A DNA stretch of 62,606 nucleotides. Source: Mycobacterium attenuatum (GTDB lineage: Bacteria; Actinomycetota; Actinomycetes; Mycobacteriales; Mycobacteriaceae). Shown piece by piece: positions 26,878 through 35,504 of this stretch. The notes below the pieces were generated by a model. It searched no databases. It saw nothing but the letters and a program-made list of their open reading frames with translations, and was not told where the DNA came from. Where the stretch lies: the NCBI RefSeq assembly GCF_900566085.1, contig NZ_UPHT01000164.1:1-62606 (forward strand), in the 5' to 3' direction. A program made the translations under genes and the position numbers. Positions within the stretch are counted from its first letter, which is position 1. Each line of letters opens with the position of its first letter.

Positions 26878-28335
26878 TCAGCTGCCGCGACGGCGACGCC
26901 GACCACCGCCCGACGGCTGGACCTGCAGCCGGGCCAGCAGGTCGGCGACCGATTGGCCGGTCTGCGAGTCAGAGCCGTGGCCTCCCGGCTCCGGCTCCGG
27001 GCCGCGATGACGGGCCGCCGGTTCCGGAAGCGGCGGCGCGGCAAGGCGGGGTGGCGGCGCGTCTGTCGGACGCATGGGCGGCGATGGTGGTGCCGGGGCC
27101 TGCGGACGCGGGGGCGGGGCGGCAGACGGAGGTGGAGCAGCAACGGACGGCACCCCCGATCCTGCAACGTCGGCCCTGGGGACGGCTCCCAGACTCCCCA
27201 CGCCATGGTCGCGGTATTCCGTCGAATGACGAGGTCGTGATCGGCGACCACCGTAGTCTCGGGGCACCTCGACATGGCCCAGCCTGACGTCACCCTGATC
27301 TTCCTCGGGGCCGGAATGCCGGTAACGCCGTCGGCGTCCCGACGGCTGGACGGGCGGCATGGTGGTGGGTTCGGCGGACGCCCAGTGGGTGCCGGGTGTC
27401 CCGGGCGGCATCCACGCACCGTCGGCGGCGACGGGTTCCCACGACGGTTCCGGTTGCGGCGCGGGCGACGGACGCGGCGGCCGGTGACGAGGCTCATAGT
27501 GCGGACCGGGCCGCTCAGGCGCGGTTTCATAGCTTTGGGGGCTTTGGGGACTTTGGGGGCTTTGGCGACTTTGGGGGCTTTGGGGGCTTTGGCGGCTTTC
27601 GTAACGCGGCCCGACCCGCTCGGCCGGATGTTGCTGCCCTGCAGACTCGCCGGGCGGCGGCAATGTGCCCACTGGGGGGACATCTTGGTCGTCGTATGGG
27701 GGCATCCCCACCTCGGGAACGTCGATGATCGCTTCCTCGGCGCGGTTGACTGCATCCCCCGGGCGAACCACCGCAACCCGGTCGATCGACACCCAGTCGG
27801 CGGCCGGGCTCTGTCCATTCTGGAGGCGGTCGGCCACGGCACGCGAGCGGCGTGTCTCTGTCGTGGCCGCCTTATCCAGCGGCTCTAACGCTGGACGGTG
27901 TTCGAAGTCCGTGTCGAACAAGATCTCCAGACTGGTCCGCAGCGCAGCCAATTCCGCCCGCAGCGCAGCCACCTCGTCGGCAGCCGCGCCGCGCAGCTCG
28001 ATGGCCAGCTCGCGGCGCAGCTGTGACTCCACCGTCAGCTCATATTCATGTCGAGCCGAGATTTCGCGGTCCAACTGCAAGTCGTAAACCAGCTTCAGGT
28101 CACGAGCCCGTGCCTGCTCCGCGTCGGCTTGCCGCCGATACAGCACCGACACGAAGGCACCGGCGACGGCGGCCCACAGCGCCAGAATTACCGCGAGCTT
28201 GAGCAGTTCCACGCGATTGGTGAAAACCAGTGCCGAACTGGCCGCAATCGCAAGGACCAGCAACGTTGTCAGGAGCACCCAACCCGGCCTGCGGCCGCCG
28301 CGCCGGACCCGGGCGCCGCGGGACAGAACGGTCAT
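26878..28335 (-). CDS. Membrane protein with Pro/Ser/Gln-rich cytoplasmic tail (Rv3604c-like)
   Basis: 485 residues from ATG 28335 (MTVLSRGARVRRGG). Two transmembrane helices lie near the N-terminus (WVLLTTLLVLAIAASSALVF and LLKLAVILALWAAVAGAFVS). A coiled-coil segment (RREL...AADEVAALRAELAALR) follows, then a long disordered tail rich in Pro, Ser, Gln and Arg with a run of Ser-Pro-Gln repeats. The M. tuberculosis homologue, as I recall it, is nearly 90 residues shorter; the tail accounts for the difference. A role in envelope assembly is plausible but unproven. Confidence 0.85.
   Translation of the reverse strand: MTVLSRGARVRRGGRRPGWVLLTTLLVLAIAASSALVFTNRVELLKLAVILALWAAVAGAFVSVLYRRQADAEQARARDLKLVYDLQLDREISARHEYELTVESQLRRELAIELRGAAADEVAALRAELAALRTSLEILFDTDFEHRPALEPLDKAATTETRRSRAVADRLQNGQSPAADWVSIDRVAVVRPGDAVNRAEEAIIDVPEVGMPPYDDQDVPPVGTLPPPGESAGQQHPAERVGPRYESRQSPQSPQSRQSPQSPQSPQSYETAPERPGPHYEPRHRPPRPSPAPQPEPSWEPVAADGAWMPPGTPGTHWASAEPTTMPPVQPSGRRRRYRHSGPEEDQGDVRLGHVEVPRDYGGRRSRPRHSTEYRDHGVGSLGAVPRADVAGSGVPSVAAPPPSAAPPPRPQAPAPPSPPMRPTDAPPPRLAAPPLPEPAARHRGPEPEPGGHGSDSQTGQSVADLLARLQVQPSGGGRRRRRGS
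27531..27603. repeat. 9-bp coding tandem repeat in the Rv3604c-like gene
   Basis: About eight imperfect copies of a nonamer of the type GGGGGCTTT/GGGGACTTT/GGCGACTTT on the plus strand. On the coding strand they give repeats of Ser-Pro-Gln. Copy-number change keeps the frame, so tail length can vary between strains. Confidence 0.8.
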
Positions 28336-28444
28336 GGCCTGACTGTACCCGCGCGCGTCGCTCCGCGTGTCGCGCCGGTCCGGCGATTCGCCAGGCGATT
28401 CAGCGACGCCGCCAGCAACGTCGGCGAGGGATGCGTGCCCCCGG

Positions 28445-28921
28445 TCAGGTTTGGGCACCCTCGCCGCCCTCGGTGGGATCCGGCGGCGACTTGCAGCAAT
28501 GTTGCAGCCACAGCGCGGCAACCACCAGAGCCAACGCGCTGCCGGCCGCCACCACGGTGCCGGTGGTGTCTTCGACAGCAACCCGCTGCCATGACCGCCG
28601 CGGCAGCAGGTAACCGAATACCCCGATCCACCAGCCCAGGACCAGGGCACCCACCCAGGCCGACGCCTTGGCGATCAGCAGACTGCGGGCCACCGCGAGC
28701 GGGTGCAGGCGGCCGGGTCCGTCGCCGATCTCGCCGTCACCGATCTTGGTCCGGATGTAGCGAGCCCACAGCGCCTCAGCTATGGCAACGCCGAGCAGCG
28801 ACAGTCCGGTCCACACCGTGATCGGCGGAAACCAGCGAAACAACGCCATGGCCAGCAGATAGCCCACCACCGCGGCCGCGATCACCGCGGCCGTCAGATC
28901 GCGCTTGCGGGTAGGGCCCAT
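28445..28921 (-). CDS. DUF3180 membrane protein (Rv3605c-like)
   Basis: 158 residues starting MGPTRKRDLTAAVIAAAVVG, with four transmembrane helices (VIAAAVVGYLLAMALFRWF, VWTGLSLLGVAIAEALWA, ASAWVGALVLGWWIGVFGYL, VVAAGSALALVVAALWL). Start and folK stop overlap by 1 bp (TGATG). The family stays next to folK across actinobacteria, but no function is known. Confidence 0.9.
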   Translation of the reverse strand: MGPTRKRDLTAAVIAAAVVGYLLAMALFRWFPPITVWTGLSLLGVAIAEALWARYIRTKIGDGEIGDGPGRLHPLAVARSLLIAKASAWVGALVLGWWIGVFGYLLPRRSWQRVAVEDTTGTVVAAGSALALVVAALWLQHCCKSPPDPTEGGEGAQT

Positions 28922-29448
28922 CAGCTTTCCAGCGTCAGCGGCGTCAGCCGCACACTGGCCCGATCCGCGGGCTCCAGCTCAGCCAGCAGGTCGGCGACGG
29001 AGCGCGGCCCATCCTGCAGCGGCATGTGCGCCGCCGGATCGACGTCCAGCCACGGAACCATCACAAAAGCGCGCAGATGTGCCAGCGGGTGCGGCAGCGT
29101 CAGATCGCGGTCGGCCGAGAACACGTCCACCCGGCCGGACGCGGTGAGCTCGGAGCAGGTGACCAGGTCGACGTCCAGCGTCCGCGGACCCCAGCGCTCG
29201 CCGCGCGCTCGCCCCGCGGCCCGCTCCAACTCGTGGGCCCGGCACAGCCACGCGTGGCAATCTCGTCCTGGATCGTCGGCAATGAGCACCGCGTTGAGAA
29301 ACGGCTGCTGCTCAACGCCTCCCCACGGGTCCGTCTCGTACACGCGGGACGCGACGACCAACGCCTCACCGAGGCCGTCGACCACCGACCGAAGATGCGC
29401 CAGCCGGTCACCGAGGTTCGAGCCGATCGACAGCACCACGCGCGTCAT
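28921..29448 (-). CDS. folK: HPPK, 6-hydroxymethyl-dihydropterin pyrophosphokinase
   Basis: 175 residues from 29448 (MTRVVLSIGSNLGDRL). Family motifs: SIGSNLGDRLAHLR, DPWGGVEQQPFLNAV, RWGPRTLDVDLVT (the conserved RxxPRxLDxDL type) and LPHPLAHLRAFV. It transfers pyrophosphate from ATP to the pterin ahead of FolP. It overlaps folB by 4 bp (ATGA). The C-terminus is shorter than I recall for M. tuberculosis FolK. Confidence 0.96.
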   Translation of the reverse strand: MTRVVLSIGSNLGDRLAHLRSVVDGLGEALVVASRVYETDPWGGVEQQPFLNAVLIADDPGRDCHAWLCRAHELERAAGRARGERWGPRTLDVDLVTCSELTASGRVDVFSADRDLTLPHPLAHLRAFVMVPWLDVDPAAHMPLQDGPRSVADLLAELEPADRASVRLTPLTLES

Positions 29449-29846
29449 ACGGCCCCGCCCGCGGGCACCACCGAACCGCGGCCGCCGCGCCGCGATCGGC
29501 GCGTCACCACCGCCACGTCGGCGAACGGCAGCGGGATAGGGGCCTGCGGCTTGTGTACGACCACCTCGACGGCGTGCACGCGCTCGTCTTCCATCACCTC
29601 GTCGGCGATCTCGGCGCCGACCGTTTCGATCAGGTCGCGCGGTGTCCCGCCCACGATCTCGCTGGCCCGCTGCGCCAGCCTGACGTAGTCGTACGTGTCG
29701 GACAGATCGTCGCTGCGGGCGGCGTCCATCAGATCGATCCACATGGTGATGTCGACGATGAACCGCTGACCGGCCACCCGCTCGTGTTCGTAGACCCCAT
29801 GCCGGCCGTGAACAATCAAGCCGCGCAGCTCAATTCGGTCAGCCAT
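29445..29846 (-). CDS. folB: Dihydroneopterin aldolase FolB
   Basis: 133 residues from ATG 29846 (MADRIELRGLIVHGRHGVYE), the same length as in M. tuberculosis. The family signature GxHGVxxxE and the substrate-binding Glu in LIETVGAEIADEV are visible. It forms 6-hydroxymethyl-dihydropterin. It overlaps folP1 by 8 bp and folK by 4 bp. Confidence 0.96.
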   Translation of the reverse strand: MADRIELRGLIVHGRHGVYEHERVAGQRFIVDITMWIDLMDAARSDDLSDTYDYVRLAQRASEIVGGTPRDLIETVGAEIADEVMEDERVHAVEVVVHKPQAPIPLPFADVAVVTRRSRRGGRGSVVPAGGAV

Positions 29847-30681
29847 CGCGTCCGGTCCCTTCACTTCGCCGCCATGCTTCGACAACCTTGAGGGCATCGG
29901 CCGATGCCCGCACATCGTGTACCCGCACACCCCAGGCGCCGTGCACGGCTGCCAGCGCCGAAATCACCGCTGTGGCCGTCTCGCGACCGGCGGGCGGGCG
30001 GATCGTGCCGTCGGGCCCGGCCAACAACCTACCCAGGAAACGCTTGCGCGAGGCACCCAGCAAAACAGGAAATCCGGTGGCGACCAACTCCGGCAGGCCA
30101 TGAAGAAGTGCCCAATTGTGTTGTCCTGTCTTGGCGAAACCAAGCCCCGGATCGATTACTAGCTTCGCGGGGTCGACACCGGCGGTCACTGCGTCGTCAG
30201 CGGCCGCCAGCAGCTCGGCACGCACCTGGGCCACGACATCGCCATAGTCGGGCACCTCGTGCGGGTTGGCCGCCGACACCGGCCGCCAGTGCATCAACAC
30301 CCAGATCACCCCGGCTTCGGCCACCAACGGCGCCATCGCCGGGTCGGCCCGCCCGCCGGACACGTCGTTGACGATCTGCGCGCCGTTTTCCAGCGCCGCA
30401 CGTGCGACGTCGGCGTGCATGGTATCAATACTGACCGTAACACCTTGTGCAGCAATCTCTTTCACTACCGGGATAACGCGGGCCGTCTCGATGCTCGGGT
30501 CGACGCGGGCCGCCCCGGGCCGAGTGGACTCCCCCCCGATGTCGACGATCTGCGCCCCGTCGGCTACCAGCGCCAAACCATGCTCGACGGCACTGCCGGC
30601 ATCGAGGTAACGCCCGCCGTCCGAGAACGAGTCGTCGGTGACATTGACGACACCCATCACCTGCACGGGCGCCGGACTCAC
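29839..30681 (-). CDS. folP1: Dihydropteroate synthase FolP1
   Basis: 280 residues. Motifs: MGVVNVTDDSFSDGG (pterin and pyrophosphate loop 1), GGESTRPGA (loop 2), IVNDVSGGRADPA and KTGQHNWALL near LGASRKRFLG. This is the functional sulfonamide-target enzyme joining pterin pyrophosphate and p-aminobenzoate. The start overlaps the folE stop by 4 bp. Confidence 0.97.
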   Translation of the reverse strand: MSPAPVQVMGVVNVTDDSFSDGGRYLDAGSAVEHGLALVADGAQIVDIGGESTRPGAARVDPSIETARVIPVVKEIAAQGVTVSIDTMHADVARAALENGAQIVNDVSGGRADPAMAPLVAEAGVIWVLMHWRPVSAANPHEVPDYGDVVAQVRAELLAAADDAVTAGVDPAKLVIDPGLGFAKTGQHNWALLHGLPELVATGFPVLLGASRKRFLGRLLAGPDGTIRPPAGRETATAVISALAAVHGAWGVRVHDVRASADALKVVEAWRRSEGTGRDG

Positions 30682-31286
30682 TTACGCAGGATGAGATCGA
30701 GCGCTTCGGCTCGAGATGCGGCGTTGGTTTTGAAGGCCCCACGCACCGCTGAGGTCGTCGTGACCGCGCCGGGCTTGCGAACCCCGCGCATCGCCATGCA
30801 CAGATGCTCGGCCTCGACGACCACGATCACACCCCGTGGTTCCAGCTTCTTGACCAGGGCGTCGGCGATCTGGCTGGTCAGCCGCTCCTGTACCTGCGGC
30901 CGCTTGGCATAAAGGTCCACCAGCCGCGCGATCTTCGACAGCCCGGTGACCCGGCCGTCGGTGCCCGGGATATAGCCGACATGGGCCACACCGTGGAACG
31001 ACACCAGGTGGTGTTCGCACGTTGAGTACAGCGGTATCTGCTTGACCAACACCAGCTCGTCATGATCTTCGTCGAACATGGCGTTGAGCACCGCGTCCGG
31101 GTCGGTGTAGAGCCCGGCGAAGATCTCACGATAGGCACGCGCGACTCGCGCCGGGGTTTCCCGCAAACCTTCGCGCTCCGGATTCTCGCCGACCGCGTAC
31201 AGCAATTCGCGTACGGCTGCCTCGGCGCGCGACTGGTCGAAAACCCCGGGGATGGACGGCTTGGGGCGAGAATCCAGCTGCGTCAT
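30678..31286 (-). CDS. folE: GTP cyclohydrolase I FolE
   Basis: 202 residues. Zinc and catalytic residues are in STCEHHLVSFHGVAHVGYIP and EHLCMAMRGVRKPGA. It converts GTP to dihydroneopterin triphosphate, the first folate step. It is placed between ftsH (17 bp upstream) and folP1 (overlap), so the folate set is probably cotranscribed with ftsH. Confidence 0.97.
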   Translation of the reverse strand: MTQLDSRPKPSIPGVFDQSRAEAAVRELLYAVGENPEREGLRETPARVARAYREIFAGLYTDPDAVLNAMFDEDHDELVLVKQIPLYSTCEHHLVSFHGVAHVGYIPGTDGRVTGLSKIARLVDLYAKRPQVQERLTSQIADALVKKLEPRGVIVVVEAEHLCMAMRGVRKPGAVTTTSAVRGAFKTNAASRAEALDLILRK

Positions 31287-31303
31287 GGGAATCCTTCGTT
31301 TGG

Positions 31304-33544
31304 TCAGCCGTGGGCTGACGGATTGGACTGGCTAACGTCCCTATTCTGCTGCTCGGACGGCTCGTCGGGGTCCGGTTCGGATTGATCCGGCGGCCGGTAA
31401 CCCGGGGCCGGCTGCGGTCGACTGGCCGACGGCGGTGGTGGCCATCCCGGAGCGTGCCAGTCGGCGGGCGCACCATAGTCGGGCTGGTAGGCCGAGCGGT
31501 CGCGGTCTGCACCGTTGGCGCCGCCACCGGTTCCTGATTGGGCAGCTTGTGCCGCTTCGGCCGCGCGGGTAGCCCGCGCGATCGCTTGCTTGAAGGCCGG
31601 CTCTTTAAGCGGCGGCGGCCACGGCTCGCCGCGTTCCATGGCGAGTTCTCCGGGCGTTTTGATCGGCGGCTTATCAGAAGGGATCCGGCCGCCGAAATCG
31701 TCGAACATGGTCAGGCGAGGCCGTTTTTCGACGTTGGCGAAGATCGCCTCCAGCTCGGGGCGGTGCAGGGTCTCCTTTTCCAGCAGCTCACCGGCCAGCG
31801 TGTCGAGCACGTCGCGGTATTCGGTGAGGATCTCCCACGCCTCGGTGTGCGCCGCCTCGATCAGCTTGCGCACTTCCTCGTCGATTTCGCGGGCAACCTC
31901 GTGCGAGTAGTCGGACTGGGTGCCCATCGAACGGCCCAGGAACGGGTCGCCGTGCTCGGTGCCGTATTTCACGGCGCCGAGGCGGGCGCTCATGCCGTAC
32001 TCGGTGACCATCGCGCGGGCCACCTTGGTCGCCTGCTCGATGTCGGACACCGCGCCGGTGGTCGGCTCGCGGAACACGAGTTCCTCGGCGGCGCGACCGC
32101 CCATCGCGAACACCAGTTGCGCGATCATCTCCGACCGGGTCCGCAAGCCCTTGTCTTCTTCGGGCACCGCGACCGCGTGCCCACCGGTGCGCCCGCGGGC
32201 CAGGATGGTCACCTTGTAGACGGGGTCGATGTCGGGCATCGCCCAGGCCGCCAGGGTGTGTCCGCCCTCGTGGTAGGCGGTGATCTTCTTCTCGTGCTCG
32301 CTGATGATCCGCCCTTTGCGGCGCGGCCCACCGATCACCCGGTCGACGGCTTCTTCCAGCGCGGGACCGGTGATGACGGTGCCGTTCTCCCGGGCGGTCA
32401 GCAGCGCCGCCTCGTTGATGACGTTGGCCAGGTCGGCGCCGGTCATGCCGACGGTCCGCTTGGCCAGCCCATCGAGGTCGGCGTCCGGGCCGATCGGCTT
32501 GCCCTTGGAATGCACTTGGAGCACCGCGCGGCGACCCGCCAGGTCCGGATTGGTCACCGGGATCTGCCGGTCGAAGCGGCCCGGCCGCAGTAGTGCCGGG
32601 TCCAGGATGTCGGGCCGGTTGGTGGCCGCGATGAGAATGACCCCGGCACGCGGGTCGAAGCCGTCCATCTCGACCAGCAGCTGGTTGAGCGTCTGCTCGC
32701 GCTCGTCGTGGCCGCCGCCCAGGCCGGCGCCGCGCTGGCGACCCACCGCGTCGATCTCGTCGACGAAGATGATGCAGGGGTTGTTCTGTTTGGCCTGATC
32801 GAATAGGTCCCTGACGCGCGAGGCGCCGACACCGACGAACATCTCGACGAAGTCCGAGCCGGAGATGGTGAAGAACGGCACTCCGGCCTCACCCGCGACG
32901 GCGCGGGCCAGCAGCGTCTTGCCCGTTCCGGGAGGACCGTACAGCAGCACGCCCCTGGGGATCTTGGCGCCGAGCGCCTGGTAGCGGCCGGGGTTCTGCA
33001 GAAAGTCTTTGATCTCGTAGAGCTCCTCGACGGCTTCATCGACGCCGGCAACGTCGGCGAACGTCGTCTTGGGCATGTCTTTGTTGAGCATCTTGGCCCG
33101 GGATTTGCCGAAACCGAAGCCCATCCGGGCACCGCCCTGCATGCGGGAGAACATCACGAACAACCCCACCAGCAGCAGCAGCGGAAGCACATAGACCAGC
33201 AGCTCACCCAGGATGCTGCCCTGGTTGACGACGGTGCTGACCTTGGCGTTCTTCGCGGTCAGCGCGTTGAAGAGGTCGACGGCGTAGCCGGTGGGGTATT
33301 TGGTGATGACCTTGTCGGATCCATCGGTGTCGTTGTTGGCCTTCTTCAGGGTCAGCCGCAGCTGCTGCTCACGGTCGTCGATCTGCGCGCTCTTGACGTT
33401 GTCGCTGTTGATCTGCGCCACCGCCACTGAGGTGTCGACGGGCTTGTAGCCCCGGGTGTCGTCGCTGAAATAGAAGAACGACCAGCCCAGCAGCACCACG
33501 ACGGCGATCGCCGTGAGGGTGCGGATCACGTTTTTTCGGTTCAT
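31304..33544 (-). CDS. ftsH: FtsH, membrane-bound AAA+ zinc metalloprotease
   Basis: 746 residues. Two N-terminal transmembrane helices flank a periplasmic segment (TAIAVVVLLGWSFFYFS and GELLVYVLPLLLLVGLFVMF). The AAA domain has Walker A GPPGTGKT, Walker B IIFVDEIDAVG and the pore motif in SDFVEMFVGVGASR. The protease site is HEGGH (HExxH). The C-terminal tail is Pro/Gly-rich and disordered. It degrades misfolded membrane proteins. The upstream region contains the 66-bp repeat array. Confidence 0.97.
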   Translation of the reverse strand: MNRKNVIRTLTAIAVVVLLGWSFFYFSDDTRGYKPVDTSVAVAQINSDNVKSAQIDDREQQLRLTLKKANNDTDGSDKVITKYPTGYAVDLFNALTAKNAKVSTVVNQGSILGELLVYVLPLLLLVGLFVMFSRMQGGARMGFGFGKSRAKMLNKDMPKTTFADVAGVDEAVEELYEIKDFLQNPGRYQALGAKIPRGVLLYGPPGTGKTLLARAVAGEAGVPFFTISGSDFVEMFVGVGASRVRDLFDQAKQNNPCIIFVDEIDAVGRQRGAGLGGGHDEREQTLNQLLVEMDGFDPRAGVILIAATNRPDILDPALLRPGRFDRQIPVTNPDLAGRRAVLQVHSKGKPIGPDADLDGLAKRTVGMTGADLANVINEAALLTARENGTVITGPALEEAVDRVIGGPRRKGRIISEHEKKITAYHEGGHTLAAWAMPDIDPVYKVTILARGRTGGHAVAVPEEDKGLRTRSEMIAQLVFAMGGRAAEELVFREPTTGAVSDIEQATKVARAMVTEYGMSARLGAVKYGTEHGDPFLGRSMGTQSDYSHEVAREIDEEVRKLIEAAHTEAWEILTEYRDVLDTLAGELLEKETLHRPELEAIFANVEKRPRLTMFDDFGGRIPSDKPPIKTPGELAMERGEPWPPPLKEPAFKQAIARATRAAEAAQAAQSGTGGGANGADRDRSAYQPDYGAPADWHAPGWPPPPSASRPQPAPGYRPPDQSEPDPDEPSEQQNRDVSQSNPSAHG

Positions 33545-33600
33545 CGATCATCGGCCGTGCCGGCCAGGTCCTTCCGGATTCGCGCAGCTAGAAATGTCAA

Positions 33601-33807
33601 GGTTACCGCCCCGTGGCGATCGCAAGCCCAGCTCGGTTGGTTCCACGCTGGGCGCAGCGGGTCGCCACCATCGTTCCCGTGGCGATCGCAAGCCCAGCTC
33701 GGTTGGTTCCAAGCTGGGCGCAGCGGGTCGCCACCATCGTTCCCGTGGCGATCGCAAGCCCAGCTCGGTTGGTTCCAAGCTGGGCGCAGCGGGTCGCCAC
33801 GGTAACC
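33601..33807. repeat. Tandem 66-bp hairpin repeat (three units) in the ftsH upstream region
   Basis: Units start at 33613, 33679 and 33745 with a 66-bp period; unit 1 differs by one base (CACGCTGGG against CAAGCTGGG). Each unit is itself a dyad: GTGGCGA...TCGCCAC outside and GCCCAGCT...AGCTGGGC inside, with a 10-bp link CATCGTTCCC. The array is bounded by GGTTACC (33601) and GGTAACC (33801). The rest of 33545-33941 has no gene I trust; ORFs here are made by the repeats. It resembles a mycobacterial VNTR. Confidence 0.9.
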
Positions 33808-33941
33808 GCCCAGACAACGACCGACGTTCCCGGTGAGATCCCGAACAGCGCCCAGATATTGGTCACACCGATGTCAGGGCCGGCGACCAGTTGCCTGACG
33901 AAGGCCAACAGACCAGGCGTGCTCTCCAGGATTTGCCATGG

Positions 33942-34355
33942 CTATTCGTAGTAGCGCGCCTCGATCACATTGCCGTCTGGGTCAGCGAAGTAGTAGCCCT
34001 GCGGCGCCCATCCCCGGGCACCGAAGCTTCGGTTCAGCCGCGCGCCGGTGTCGACGCCGGCTGCCTGTAGACGTCGGTCCAGTGCGTCGTACTCGGCCTT
34101 CGACATTGCGATGCAGACGTGGTTGACCGGATGTCCCGCGCTCCCGTCGACCCTCGTCATCGACTCGGTACCAGCAGCATTTTCCACGGGGATGAGGTCG
34201 ATGATGGCGTCTTCGCACACCCGCACGCTCGGAAACGGCGCGGTTCCGCTTTCGAACTCATCGAACCGCACCGGCGCGAGCCCGACCACCCTCGTGTAGA
34301 AATCCATCGCCGCCCGTGGTTCTTTCGTCCACAGCACTACATGGTCCAGCCGCAT
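33942..34355 (-). CDS. VOC (glyoxalase/bleomycin-resistance) superfamily protein
   Basis: 137 residues from ATG 34355 (MRLDHVVLWTKEPRAAMDFY). Paired beta-alpha-beta-beta-beta units of the vicinal oxygen chelate fold: RLDHVVLWTKEPRAAMDFYT and NHVCIAMSKAEYDALDRRL, ending YYFADPDGNVIEARYYE. Candidate metal ligands are His5, His in VNHVC and the last Glu. The substrate is unknown. It stands where the espACD genes stand in M. tuberculosis, and is divergent from ephA. Confidence 0.85.
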   Translation of the reverse strand: MRLDHVVLWTKEPRAAMDFYTRVVGLAPVRFDEFESGTAPFPSVRVCEDAIIDLIPVENAAGTESMTRVDGSAGHPVNHVCIAMSKAEYDALDRRLQAAGVDTGARLNRSFGARGWAPQGYYFADPDGNVIEARYYE

Positions 34356-34538
34356 CAGCCGATGATGCGCGGCGCCAGTCACGATTTCCAGTCCGTGATT
34401 TCGCCTGACGTGCCACTCGTGCACCCAACGTGTAACCGCTGCGAGATTCCGGCCTGATTTCACGCCAGCTGCACGCTCGGCGAAGCACCACCCAAATCGG
34501 CCCTTTCCGGCCCGCTGCCGTTGTGATTTGGTGAGACG

Positions 34539-35504
34539 GTGGCTCAATCAACCGAACGGTTAGTAGACACCAATGGTGTGCGGCTGCGGGTGGTCGAGGC
34601 CGGAGACCGCGGCGCACCCGTGGTCATTCTGGCCCACGGATTTCCCGAGCTCGCCTACTCCTGGCGGCACCAGATCCCGGCCCTGGCCGACGCCGGCTAC
34701 CACGTGCTGGCTCCGGATCAACGTGGGTACGGCGGCTCGTCACGTCCCGAAGCGATCGAGGCCTACGACATTCACCAGTTGACGGCCGACCTCGTGGGAC
34801 TGCTCGACGACGCCGGCGCCGAACGCGCGGTCTGGGTGGGTCACGACTGGGGCGCCGTTGTGGTGTGGAATGCGCCGCTGCTGCACCCCGACCGGGTGGC
34901 CGCGGTTGCCGCGCTCAGCGTTCCGCCGCTGCCGCGCGCTCAGGTGCCCCCGACGCAGGCGTTCCGCGCGACGTTCGGCGAGAACTTCTTCTACATCCTT
35001 TACTTCCAGCAGCCCGGTGTGGCCGATGCGGAGCTCAACGGGAATCCGGCCCGGACGATACGCCGGATGATCGGCGGTTTGCGGCCACCGGGCGACCAGA
35101 GCGCGGCGTTGCGCATGCTGGCGCCCGGACCCGAGGGCTTCATCGACCGCCTTCCGGAACCGGATAGGCTGCCGGACTGGATCAGCCAGGACGAATTGGA
35201 CCACTACATCAGCGAGTTCACTCGCACCGGGTTTGCCGGCGGGCTCAACTGGTATCGAAATTTCGACCGCAACTGGGAGACCACCGCCGAGCTCGCCGAC
35301 GTCAAAATTGCGGTGCCGTCGTTGTTCGTCGCCGGGACCGCCGACCCGGTCCTGTCCTTCACCCGCACCGACCGCGCGTCGGAGGTGATCGCCGGCCCGT
35401 ACCGCGAGGTGCTCATCGACGGCGCCGGGCACTGGTTGCAGCAACAGCGGCCCGATGAGGTGAACGCGATCCTGCTCGAATTCCTCGAGGGGGTGGACTG
35501 GTGA
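34539..35504 (+). CDS. ephA: Epoxide hydrolase EphA
   Basis: 321 residues from GTG 34539. Alpha/beta-hydrolase fold epoxide hydrolase: oxyanion HGFPE, nucleophile Asp in GHDWGA, a cap domain with NFFYILYFQQPGV and NWYRNFDRNW (epoxide-polarising Tyr), and catalytic His in GAGHWLQQ. It hydrolyses epoxides to diols, likely for detoxification or lipid metabolism. It overlaps the next gene by 4 bp (GTGA). Confidence 0.95.
   Translation: MAQSTERLVDTNGVRLRVVEAGDRGAPVVILAHGFPELAYSWRHQIPALADAGYHVLAPDQRGYGGSSRPEAIEAYDIHQLTADLVGLLDDAGAERAVWVGHDWGAVVVWNAPLLHPDRVAAVAALSVPPLPRAQVPPTQAFRATFGENFFYILYFQQPGVADAELNGNPARTIRRMIGGLRPPGDQSAALRMLAPGPEGFIDRLPEPDRLPDWISQDELDHYISEFTRTGFAGGLNWYRNFDRNWETTAELADVKIAVPSLFVAGTADPVLSFTRTDRASEVIAGPYREVLIDGAGHWLQQQRPDEVNAILLEFLEGVDW

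Noticed and set aside
33601..33807. Repeat array as a CRISPR
   Set aside because: The units are 66 bp with identical 10-bp links, so there are no distinct spacers, and no cas gene is nearby.
33513..33951. Small proteins encoded by the 66-bp repeats (Rv3611-like frames)
   Set aside because: Both strands stay open in several frames only because 66 is divisible by three; no ribosome binding site or family motif supports a product.
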